NCBI RefSeq assembly: GCF_000150275.1
Contig: NW_002060951.1
Coordinates: 1,188,297-1,252,296 of the forward strand
DNA from: Trichoplax adhaerens
Taxonomy: Eukaryota > Placozoa > Uniplacotomia > Trichoplacea > Trichoplacidae
DNA: 64,000 bases
Direction: 5' to 3'
Each line of letters starts with the position of its first letter. Positions within the stretch are counted from its first letter, which is position 1. Below, one piece after another: positions 38,032-52,779 of this stretch. Position numbers and translations under genes: made by a program. The notes below the pieces were generated by a model that was not told where the DNA came from, ran no database searches, and was given only the letters and a program-made list of their open reading frames with translations.

Positions 38032-38943
38032 ATGACAAATACCGGACAAATTTCACTTCTATCGATCATATTATTATGTGTCGCTTGCAAAGTAGGATCC
38101 AATATGCTTGATACAGTTGAGCAGGATATAGACGACATGACGGAGAATATAATATCACAGCTTCGTCTTCTTTCCAAGCTTCAAGAAGGCATTGCTGTTA
38201 ATAGGAATAGCAATAGACAAAGAGCCGTAAAATCTGATCAAATATCTACAGACCAGGATATCAATATGATAGATGAATTACTCGATCTTCAATATTACAT
38301 GAACAAACGTAAATCGGACCAAAAGGAGCTACCTATGTCAAGATTGCACATACTACAAGAGCTTATAAGTAAACTTGAGCTTGGTGCGCGGGTTCGTCAT
38401 GATTCTAAACGAAGATCATCCGTCCCATGCGAGTATGTTCAAAATAATAAAGGGCGCGAAGGAGTTCGGAGAGCTAATTCCAAACGAAAACCAATCGTTC
38501 CACGCAAATTTGTTCAGCACGATAAAGAATACGAAATATTTCGTAGTTTTAAACAGAAGTCACCCATTCCAGTTAAATCTAAATTGCTTGATGACCCTAA
38601 AGAACCCAAAGGAGTTAATAAAGAAGGTGGACCATCGAAGCCACTTCCGATTTCTAAAAAACTGATTCAAAATAAATTTACTGCTGATAGTGAAGAATAT
38701 AAAAGAGTTCGTAAAGAAGGTGGAAGTAAGCAAACTCCCCTGACTTTAAATAAATTAATTGAAGACCAGGAAGAACCCGAAAGAATTCGTAAAGAAAGTA
38801 GATCTGCGAAACTACTACCTGTATCAAATAAATTAATGGAGGACCCCGAAGAACCCAAAAGAATTCGTAAAGATAGTAGAACTACTCTACGAATTTCGAG
38901 TAAATTGATTGAAGATGATGGGAGTGTATGGAAGAGCAAGTAG
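38032..38943 (+). CDS. Secreted Lys/Glu/Pro repeat protein, C-terminally truncated
   Basis: A single coding exon of 303 residues. A signal peptide covers about residues 1-23 (core SLLSIILLCVACKVGS). Residues 24-110 are acidic and helical, with leucine-rich segments such as MIDELLDLQYYMNKR. From about residue 115 the protein is built from 23-31 residue repeats. Typical units read IRKESRSAKLLPVSNKLMED and IRKDSRTTLRISSKLIED, with earlier, more diverged units containing VRHDSKRR and FRSFKQKSPIPVKSKLL. Dibasic and Arg-Lys sites recur once per unit. A one-base insertion near 38920 shifts the frame and produces the stop at 38943, while recognisable repeat units continue beyond it. The present product is therefore shorter than the ancestral one and may or may not be functional. 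No known family is recognised. Confidence 0.65.
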   Translation: MTNTGQISLLSIILLCVACKVGSNMLDTVEQDIDDMTENIISQLRLLSKLQEGIAVNRNSNRQRAVKSDQISTDQDINMIDELLDLQYYMNKRKSDQKELPMSRLHILQELISKLELGARVRHDSKRRSSVPCEYVQNNKGREGVRRANSKRKPIVPRKFVQHDKEYEIFRSFKQKSPIPVKSKLLDDPKEPKGVNKEGGPSKPLPISKKLIQNKFTADSEEYKRVRKEGGSKQTPLTLNKLIEDQEEPERIRKESRSAKLLPVSNKLMEDPEEPKRIRKDSRTTLRISSKLIEDDGSVWKSK

Positions 38944-39350
38944 ATCTACCGGGGGTAAGAAAGAGCCTCCGACCTCGAATAGATTGGCTTTAGATAGTAA
39001 ATATGGGAGAGCTCGTAGAGAAACTGGAGGTAAGTAAACGCTCCCGGTTTCAAATAAATTAACGGAGGACTCTAAAGAACCCTAAAGAGTTCGTAAACAA
39101 AGTAGATCTGCGAAACTACTACACCCTATTTTAAATAAATTGGGTCAAGATAACAAGGTGTATGGAAGAGCACTTCGATCTGCTGGGAGTAAGCAAATGC
39201 CACGATCGCCCAGAAATCAATATACTCTTGATAATAAGGAATATAAAAGATTTCGTAGAGAATATGATAGTTAGCTACCACCGCCGGTTTCTTATTAATT
39301 AAAGACCCCAAAGAGCGCAAAAAAGTTGGTAAATGTAGTGAATAATGTTA
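38944..39350 (+). pseudogene. Decayed continuation of the 38 kb repeat array
   Basis: In the frame shifted by one base, repeat units continue. They include GRASRSTGGKKEPPTSNRL, then RARRETGGK, a stop, TLPVSNKLTEDSKEP, a stop, RVRKQSRSAKLLHPILNKL, then GSKQMPRSPRNQYTLDNK and YKRFRREYDS followed by a stop. Near 39297-39330 a unit continues in another frame (LIKDPKERKKVGK). This is nonsense and frameshift decay of at least five further units, not random sequence. It shows that the array was once about twice as long, or that the locus as a whole is dying. Confidence 0.65.
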
Positions 39351-39540
39351 TTAAAAGCGATAGATGTAATTCATGCGTACTAGTTGTGGTAGAACTCATT
39401 GCGATACTGTGTATTCGTTATATTTACTTGTATTTATGTATAATTAAAACGTAGTGCTACTGTCCTCTTTAGATATAGCATTGCAGCCTAACATGACATT
39501 ATATAGATTAACATGTGCTTGCATATAGCGTCTATATTTA

Positions 39541-40017
39541 AGGCATGTACTTAACATATGGCCATGATTTGCATAACACTTTCAGCTTAACTAGTTTAAT
39601 AAAGTTGTGCCCGTACATAAAAGCAAACAAAGTGGATCTAGGAAATCTTTATTATAGTATCTTAAGCTCGCTACAGTATTTGCTGGAATACTTTCCATTC
39701 TCTTACTCGTATGTACAGCGGATATTAGAAATCAGTTATCCCTCTAGTTCTATTCTGAATATACTCTTCTTCCCTGATAATTTGTGTGATCATTTGTTTG
39801 CTACACCATCGATGGCCACTTAACTACCACCTCCATGCACGGAGGTACCTACTGAAGTAGATAGCGATACGTCAGGGCTAGTAACCCTGACGGCGACTAC
39901 ATCACAACGATAGCTTTCCGAATAAATTGATTCAAAGCGTTAAAGAATATGAAAAAAAGTTCAAAGAAGTGATGAAAGCCAAGGCGAAGCCTTTTATTAA
40001 TTACAGTATCATTTTAT
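39541..40017 (+). pseudogene. Further scattered relics of the repeat array
   Basis: At about 39625-39660 the DNA aaacaaagtggatctagg resembles the aaacaaagtagatctgcg of an array unit. At 39903-40017 an open frame reads NDSFPNKLIQSVKEYEKKFK, close to the NKLIEDQEEPERIRKE-type units. Between them are two small stem-loops: cctcc/ggagg at 39830-39845 and a perfect 8-bp stem cgtcaggg/ccctgacg at 39870-39892, in an unusually GC-rich patch. The open frame at 39545-39823 itself resembles no family. Confidence 0.4.
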
Positions 40018-41530
40018 TCGTAAATTGATAATATAGGCTATTCCATTGCAGCAGCGTGACGATTTATCTTTTGCTTGTTGGCTTCACTTTCTTAATTATT
40101 ACCGCATGTGGATGCAAAAATATTTATTAGTATTGGTGCTGTAGTTCTAGTAGTTGTAGAAGATCAATTACAGGCGTTTTATTACATGCCGATATCTCTT
40201 CCTTGAGATCGATTACCAGAGTTACCTCAATTAAATTAAAGTATTTATTAACGATTAATTCATTGAAAGATAATAGCAATAAGGTTATAAAGATTCCATG
40301 CTTATTATAATGCCACGAGAATTTTAAATTTGCGCTGTGCTTGAGCATTAACCTGTACTCTACTATAAATCAGATTGAATACAAATTTATAGTAATAAAT
40401 CCACCCGTCTTGTATCCATCGTCCATCCATTGGAGTTATTTTAATTTTGTTGATCAAGCATTGGGATAATATTTCTCAATTTCATCAATATCTATTGAAT
40501 CTACCGTCATTAAACTACAGTATCTGATCGTTATGACGACAATGAATCTGAAGAATTCGCTTGCCACATGAAACTCACTGTCTACCAAGACTACTGCAGT
40601 ATCATTCGAATAACTGTGTGATCTACTGAGAGTTATTACGTGCCAGAATATGACTTTAATATGTAACATATATAGTTATGAGTTAAGCCATAACAGGTTT
40701 CCGTTATCAACTACATCGCATCATGACGTCGAGGTGGTACCGTGTTATAGTCCATTGCAAATTCGGATGAATGGATTCAATGGTGAAATTCTCTGCTCAG
40801 CGTTCATTACTATGCGATGACTTGCAACAGAATATGATTAGTTTCATTTTTAAATAAGTAAATGAGATATTTTACTTCAATTGTACTATCCAACGGGGGG
40901 GGGGTGATTGAAATATTAAGCCAAAAAAATAAGAAGGATAATCAAGAAGAAAGTGTTGCAATTTTTCTATCTAGAATCCATTTCGCTCTTCTCTATGCAG
41001 TGAAGCGTTTAAAGTAAGAAGTGAATGGCCATAGGTAACATATTTTCAGGAAGGAAGCATAAAGATCAAGATTGTACTGATTGCGGTATCTAACTCTCTA
41101 TACCAAAAGGTTACACAGTACAAAATGTCGAGCTGATGCAGAGTTAAGCGACTATTTATTCTGAAGAGAAATTGTTTTCTGTTCAGAATCAATTTTTAGG
41201 ATTTGCTATCTACAGTATTATGATATCTATAGTACAGTTCTGGACGGACAGACACCTGGCCTACTTTGGTCAATCAATTGTGTTCAACACTTATTATGAC
41301 AGTACTTTAGTATGCAGACAGTCGATTGTGAATGGACTAATTTTTTCTCGATTTTAAGTAATATTCCATTGCATTCCATTGCCTGTTACTCAATTCTGCT
41401 TAGAAGCAGTCAATTTAGATCATGAATGTTATCCAAATGAATACGAGTGATTTTCGAAAATAGATACGCTAAGTCACTATTTTTCCCCATTTTCTGCCTT
41501 ATCTGGTATGGAAAGTCCGTCCACCCGAGG
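40018..41530. other. Unresolved region upstream of the membralin-proximal array
   Basis: Several short plus-strand frames look compositionally coding but cannot be joined. One, from about 40523 to a stop at 40621, contains DRYDDNESEEFACHMKL. Another, near 40725-40829, contains VEVVPCYSPLQIRMNGF. Minus-strand frames overlap them. A G10 homopolymer at 40895-40904 is striking in this AT-rich DNA. A small, possibly decayed gene may lie here, but I cannot give a model. Confidence 0.3.
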
Positions 41531-42305
41531 GGAGTTACAGTACTGTACTGTACACCACAGTATTTACAGTACAGTACCTTACATCTACAGTACAGTACAG
41601 AACAGTACAGTACCTTACATCTACAGTACAGTACAGTACAGTACAAATTGTAGGGTGACATTATTTTTGCAACAGACTCTATAGTATAAAGTATTTTTTG
41701 CATTTGTATTAACGTCCAGTACAGTACAGTATTTACACTACCTTACATCTACAGTACAGTACAAACTGCACGGTGACATTATTTTTACAACAGACTCTAC
41801 AGTATAAAGTATTTTTTTGCATTTGTATTGACGTGCAATAAGTACAGTACAGTACAGTACAAATTGCAGGGTGACATTATTTTTGCAATAAACTCGACAG
41901 TATAAAGTATTTTTTGCATTTGTATTGATGTGCAGTACAGTACTGTACATCTAGAGTACAGTACAAATTCTAGGGTGACATTATTTTTGCAATAAACTCG
42001 ACAGTATAAAGTATTTTTTGCATTTGTATTGATGTGCAGTACAGTACTGTACATCTAGAGTACAGTACAAATTGTAGGGTGACATTATTTTTGCAATAAA
42101 CTCTACAGTATAAAGTATTTTTTGCATTTGTATTAACGTGCAGTACAGTACCGTACTGGAGTCTGAGACTCAGTACGGTACAGTACAGTATTTACAGTAC
42201 CTTACATCGACAGTACAGTACAAACTGAAGGGTGACATTATTTTTGCAATAGACTCTACAGTATAAAGTAGTTTTTGCATTTGTATTAACGTCGAGTACA
42301 GTACT
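41531..42305. repeat. Tandem satellite of about 105 bp framed by CAGTA runs
   Basis: Six copies of a unit containing gtgacattatttttgca, ctacagtataaagtat and gcatttgtatt begin at 41655, 41773, 41871, 41975, 42079 and 42232, a spacing of 98-153 nt. They are separated by GTAC-rich runs of (CAGTA)n and CTGTAC. Units three and four are almost identical, so the array expanded recently. A near-palindrome centred on gagtctgagactc lies at about 42141-42190 and accounts for the longest spacer. The array ends about 90 nt before the membralin ATG and so sits in its promoter region. Open frames inside it are repeat artefacts. Confidence 0.85.
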
Positions 42306-42392
42306 GGACGTGACAGTGTACAGTACAATGCACTGCATGTTGAATAATAGTCACTTGGTCAATTGGCAAGTTGCAGATGCAGAAAACTACCT

Positions 42393-47610
<5,218 letters not shown>

Positions 47611-48427
47611 TATTGTTTGTATTGCCAATGCTATCAACAACAGCATTTGTTGTTAATTACTTTATTATCAGAAGATTCGAAATTGTCATGTACTATATAA
47701 TCTATAATTTCTTCACTATCTATCTATAACACCGGAGGATGGTTCCTATTATAATTATACTCTTAGAGAATTTTCACAGTTTTTGCTTCGCTTTTTATGG
47801 AAGTATACTATTTTAAGTATTAATTTAAAATTTGTTGTAGGGTAAACTGTTGCATTTATTTGCATTTCGGTGAATTTATTGCCGTGTATTAATACAATAT
47901 TCTACAAAACGAGAAAGCGAAATTTAACTGTAAATAATAGTGAGACTGGATAATGCTTTAACATTACGCAGTAAGATATTGTATAAATACAATATAATCA
48001 AATATTTTAGAAACGAATTGTAAAAGTTAATATTAATGTTCTCATCATGTATATGGCACTATAATTAATTACAATATTGCCATGTGAGAATAATATTGTA
48101 AAGAATGTATCAGCAATCAGAGATGCTATATGGGGATGTACAGTAACATCACAGAAAAATGGTGAATATTTTATAACACTGTACAGTAAAACTGTATGTT
48201 TAATCATCACGTACGGTAATTCATAGATGCTAAAACAGCTACTCTCACACTTAATATAAGTGAATAAAGTAAACATCTTTGCTACAAAGTTTGATCTTGA
48301 TTGGTGTTGGAGAATGCATTACGAAATCAATTTTCGGGTAATAATAAAAATTATATAGTACATCAGCAGTATTATGATATATACTGTCATAATCTTAGAT
48401 TGAAATACAAAGTACGGTTTTAAGAGG
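47611..48427. other. Convergent intergenic region between membralin and MED4
   Basis: About 800 bp holding the 3' ends of two converging genes. AT-rich, with no coding frame of interest and several GTAC words (for example actgtacagtaaa near 48178). Confidence 0.6.
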
Positions 48428-51108
48428 TTATGAATCGCTGGAGCTATCAGTAGACATCATGCCAATATTATTATTAATTCCTTGGTCATTTTCAAGGTTT
48501 TCTACTTCGTTATCACTTTCGCTCGGTTGATCGCTTAAATTTTCCTATACCATTTGAGTTGTAGATATTGATCCGGTTAGATTTACCGGTAAAAAAATTG
48601 TAATCTACATTATTTATCGACTAATTTTGAGAATTAATTATCTCCTGGGAATATAATAAAATTAAAGAGTATTGCACGAATAACAATTAAGATACTGACA
48701 GTGATGTATAGTATGCTATATAGGAAAGCAAATGTACGTTGCTTACATTTTGCTTATTGCTATCGTCTACGGCTTCACTATTTTTATTACTGTTTGAAAT
48801 GCCTAAAAATAAGTAAATAAAAGGTTGTATACTTAATAGTCAAAAGACAGCATCATACCCAGAAATATAATTTGATAAATCAAGGAAATATTCAAAGTTT
48901 TGTCAATATACCGTAATCTACATCAATAGCATTATCGCCATTAACATTGTATTCAGTAAGCTTTCCCAAAATTCCTGCTCTCATCTCGATATCAATTGGG
49001 TACGGACGTCTTGAATCTCCTGGTAGATTTTATTTTAGGTATGAAAAATTATTTAAACAATAGGTAATTTCAAAACTTGGTATCACAATTCTGCTTCGTA
49101 TTACCTTGTTGCCAATTTGTTGGGGCGCAAACGGCGTGATTACTACTAATTTCATATGCATACTTGATTAAATCTTCGGAATTTACGGAGCCTGTAATGT
49201 TGTATTAGTAATTAATATCACTTGTGTTACAAGAAAGTACAAATTTTTACGAAGAATTAGTTTTTAACGTACGACTCTCTTCACAAGGTAAGACTTCTTT
49301 TGCGTTTTCTATAGCGGACATCTGATATAATAGAATGTTATAGGAATCTCCACGTTAAATTTAAAAAAATCAACATTATCGCTCTAAAATAATGTGTAAC
49401 GGTTAATGAGCTACTACGTTTCTTTCATAATAACAAGATTACAAATTCGTACCAGACTACTTTCTGCTTGCTTTAATTTGTCCATAAGTTGAACAATAAC
49501 GCGATCTTGTTGAACTACGGCTTCGTTGCATTTTCTAATTTTATTATACACTTCAATTTTACCTTGAGCTAAAGGATTATTGAATAATTAATATCTTAGC
49601 AATTACTGATATAGATGGTTAACAATTTGTGTTCTCTTACTAATTTAGCATACGAGTTAGTTCTTGTAATATAACCTATACCATATAATAATGTAAAATA
49701 AACTACAGTGGGTAATTATTCGTAGCATATGCAGTCACTGAATTACGAGATATAGATACATGGCTTTAGTTCTGATATAAATAGAAATTGACATCCCAAA
49801 TGCTCCTTCCTTTCTATAAGTATATGATTATTAAATATTTGTCAGCCGCTTCTACAGTACTGTAGACTATATCAAGTCGATGCCAGATAATGGAAAAGTA
49901 AATAAAGATTTTTCAACTATTCTAAGCTTAGATATAGGTTGAGAAGCTCTTTGTAGCAATGTACACTATGATTAAGTTAAGTTAACTCATTGATTGCTTT
50001 TATGTTTGAGTAGTGATCTGCTGCAATACGATCTACTAGACATTCAATAATTCTACATTATTCTACAGTATATATATTATATACATTCTAATCTGTGTAG
50101 ATAAACTAGAATAAGCGTAAATTGCAGAACGACTGGCAGTATCGTCTGTTTGTACTTGCCACGGCCTTTGGTGTTTCTAAGAGAGCAATCCAATCAGCTT
50201 ATACTATTACTATCTAACAATACCAATAGTAGATTGCAATCTCGACAGTTCTACCGTAGTACTTGCAGACTGGAATACGCATCAAGTGCAAAACGAATCT
50301 ATGAAATCACTTTAAGATTTCTGATGCGTTGTATCGTAGTTAGCAAGGTGTTTAAAGCACATACATGCATATTAACTCGTCCTATATACAATTTAGATAG
50401 TGGTTCCTGTAAACAGTGTAATAATAAAATTGTGGAATTCTATATCCATGAAATCCATTGAAAAGAGACTGGAAAACTCACCATCAACGAGCGCTTTCCT
50501 GAATTCCTCATCTTTGTTGGCAATTAAGTCAATTTCCTTCAATTTAATGCAACGGAATTGACGGTTAACATAGTACATATATATATAAAGAGAGAATATT
50601 TCATGAATTCAGCTAGTAATAATCTATCGTGCAAGCTTGTAGTCGATTAGTATCGATGAAATGAATCATAACAGCGTACTATAGAGTTATTGCTTATTAC
50701 GGATGATATCGCCAATTTCTTTTACTAAAGAAATCTTTATCGAATGATTGATTCAAATTGACACCATTGTTAACAATTACATACCTTGCTAGCATTACTG
50801 GTATCTCTGATATTGACATTGACCTTTCTTAAGGTTTCCCTATAGATCGGAGCATTATCAATAAGTTTGTGATTGGAAATTGCAATTTCAGCCTACTGTA
50901 TTTTATTTTTCCACCGTAGTAAACTAATTATAATTGCGCTGACTGTAGCAAACTTGACTGTGGAATACTGTGTCTTGTTCAATGCTATTCTACGATGAAA
51001 AGGTTTACAGGAGTAAAGATGGATGAAGACATTAGAAAAATTATCATCGAAAAACCTGGTTAAATTTTCAATTTGATCCAATATCGATAGGAGTGGATTG
51101 TCGGCCAT
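48428..51108 (-). CDS. MED4: Mediator complex subunit 4
   Basis: MED4 is a subunit of the middle module of Mediator, which relays activator signals to RNA polymerase II. Nine minus-strand exons join in phase: 51056-51108, 50785-50839, 50482-50536, 49453-49568, 49285-49321, 49105-49191, 48912-49019, 48747-48802 and 48428-48544, giving 227 residues. Family marks are the N-terminal NPLLSILDQIENLTR, an extended coiled-coil region (about residues 45-100, with AQGKIEVYNKIRKCNEAV), and EDLIKYAYEISSNHAVCAPT. The diagnostic GDSRRPYPIDIEMRAGILG and the C-terminal MMSTDSSSDS both match human MED4 closely. The linker between the last two is Asn-rich and shorter than in vertebrates (270 residues in total in human). 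The acceptor of exon 2 and the donor of exon 5 were chosen among alternatives by phase and alignment. Confidence 0.92.
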
Positions 51109-51628
51109 TCTTCAAGCAGTTTTGACCAATTTTGGCTCGACTACTCGTTGCCTTGGAATCTAGCCGCAGTTCTCGTTCGGCTTTCGTTTCCTTTTAACGG
51201 ATTGGAGGTGAAAGCTTATGAGAATGGTAGAGCAGTACGGGACGGTACAGTACAGTACAGTGTACTGTACACTGTACACTGTACACTCAGTGTACAGCAG
51301 CTTTAGTCTTGTAAGGGAAAAGGTCTTATTCGTAGGTGGCGTATGCTAGTGACATCATTTCTGCTAACGATTCATTGAGAAGGCTAGTTAGTCTGCAGCA
51401 TGCAATCAGATCTAGAGAACTATTTTTCTTCTTTTTCCTATTGGAGGTCGTTATGATTGAAAAATTTTGTATGAACAGTGAGAAAGAATACTTGACTGTG
51501 CTAATAATAATATACTGTACAGTATATAGGCGATTATATCTATACCCTTATATCGATAATTATGTACTGTACTGTTAATGCGAGAGACTTGTGCAAAGGA
51601 TGGTAAGCGCAGCCAAGAAGTTTAGGTC
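51109..51628. other. MED4 upstream region with a GTAC block
   Basis: Contains the MED4 promoter. The segment 51232-51300 is almost entirely built from GTACAGTAC, GTGTACTGTACAC and related palindromic words, beginning about 125 nt upstream of the MED4 ATG. A perfect palindrome atatactgtacagtatat lies near 51510 and recurs near 51966. Both strands of 51310-51430 have short open frames that cannot be assigned. Confidence 0.55.
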
Positions 51629-52454
51629 TTAAGATGTGTCCAGCGGATTTATTTCCAGCACTAGCTGATTCATCATAAAGGCACGTAATGGCCAGCCCTG
51701 CGCCGTGTCTGTATTATTTTTAGATGGATCACTTTCTAACAATATCTTTTTATCATAAAAGTGGCGTTCTTATTACTTTATACTTGCATACTGCTGTATT
51801 TTGGAAGAGACTGATCCTTTTTGTACTGCAGAACAATTTCATTTTTTTGTTAAAAGTCACAAAACACTACCATGTGGATTGAAAAAAAAAACAAGATTTA
51901 TTATATAATTATAATCGTTGTCTAAAATAGCTGGTCGCCCAATCTTGTGAATAAACATGCATAATATACTGTACAGTATATAAGATATATCATAGATATT
52001 ACTGAAACATACGCAGTAAAGAAGGACGCAAAGTATCACGGGCCCAAATTTCGACTAATAATTATATTTATTTCTTTTTTAAGTATTACATAATGTATGA
52101 TTGGCTTTATAAATAAATATCTATGTACGTAAATATAAATTCTAGAATTGGTTGGACAATCGATAACCTTGGGGATGGCGACCATTTCTAATATACCAGT
52201 AGACAAATCACTAGCAAAAATAATGTCACTATAGCATGACAGAAGTACTGCTTACGATCTACTGTCCATACTGTCTTTGCTCTATTACTGTATACAACCA
52301 TACGCGTATATGGTACTGTACTACGCGAATCCACACTACAGTATAGTGTCTCTAGTGAAAGCGACAACTGCAGTAAAATGCACTCACTGTCAGGCATCCA
52401 TAGCTCGTCGTATCGGCTGCTCCGACTCCGTTTCGCCACTCTGACAACATCCAT
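51629..52454 (-). CDS. Possible two-exon gene for a 48-residue protein
   Basis: Exon 1 runs from an ATG at 52454 to 52388, ending at a consensus donor (gtgagt). Exon 2 runs from an acceptor (aatacag) at 51708 to a stop at 51629. Joined in phase 1/1 they encode a 48-residue protein that begins MDVVRVAKRSRSSRYDELW, has a middle NTAQGWPLRAFMMNQ and ends INPLDTS. The basic start and hydrophobic/aromatic second half would suit a small mitochondrial, membrane-associated or protein-binding factor, but I recognise no family. Support comes from good splice sites, matching phase and higher GC than the surroundings. Chance remains possible. Confidence 0.35.
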
Positions 52455-52779
52455 CCCATCGGACAATTTAATTAATTATTTATAATTTGCAGGCCCCAAC
52501 TTTTAAATAAGACAACGGGCGGGAAACAACTTTAATACCCTTTCCATCCATAGCGTTATTCAGATACAGTCTTATCATTAACATTAATATAAAAATATTG
52601 GCATTAAGTGAACGCAAAAGACCGGTAGATCCTTCTACTGACACCTTGCCACGGAAGAAGTTGAATGGTATTAGGACTATTGGTCTTCCTGCCTTCTTCC
52701 GACGCCCATGTTACAAGGAAGGTAGTATTCATCCATCGATTTGATATACCATACAAGCAATTCAGTATATAGAGCAACG
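52455..52779. promoter_or_regulatory. Divergent promoter region upstream of the FBXW9-like gene
   Basis: The interval between the two presumed divergent starts. It has a relatively GC-rich part (52610-52720) and no TATA box at a fitting distance from the + strand ATG. No specific binding site is claimed. Confidence 0.35.

Noticed and set aside
38667-38939. 90-codon minus-strand frame with LL/SSINLF repeats
   Set aside because: Antisense shadow of the repeat protein on the plus strand, which has the signal peptide and start.
41410-42054. Several open frames on both strands in the satellite (Tyr/Cys/Val/Leu/Ser-rich)
   Set aside because: They result from the pentamer period and palindromes of the CAGTA/GTAC repeat, which lacks stops in several frames. 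They show no start context and no domain.
41640-42305. CRISPR-like array
   Set aside because: The units are about 105 bp and nearly identical throughout, without unique spacers, and the DNA is eukaryotic. It is a tandem satellite.
50150-50461. 103-codon plus-strand frame
   Set aside because: Lies in an intron and over the edge of an exon of MED4 on the other strand, with no family match.
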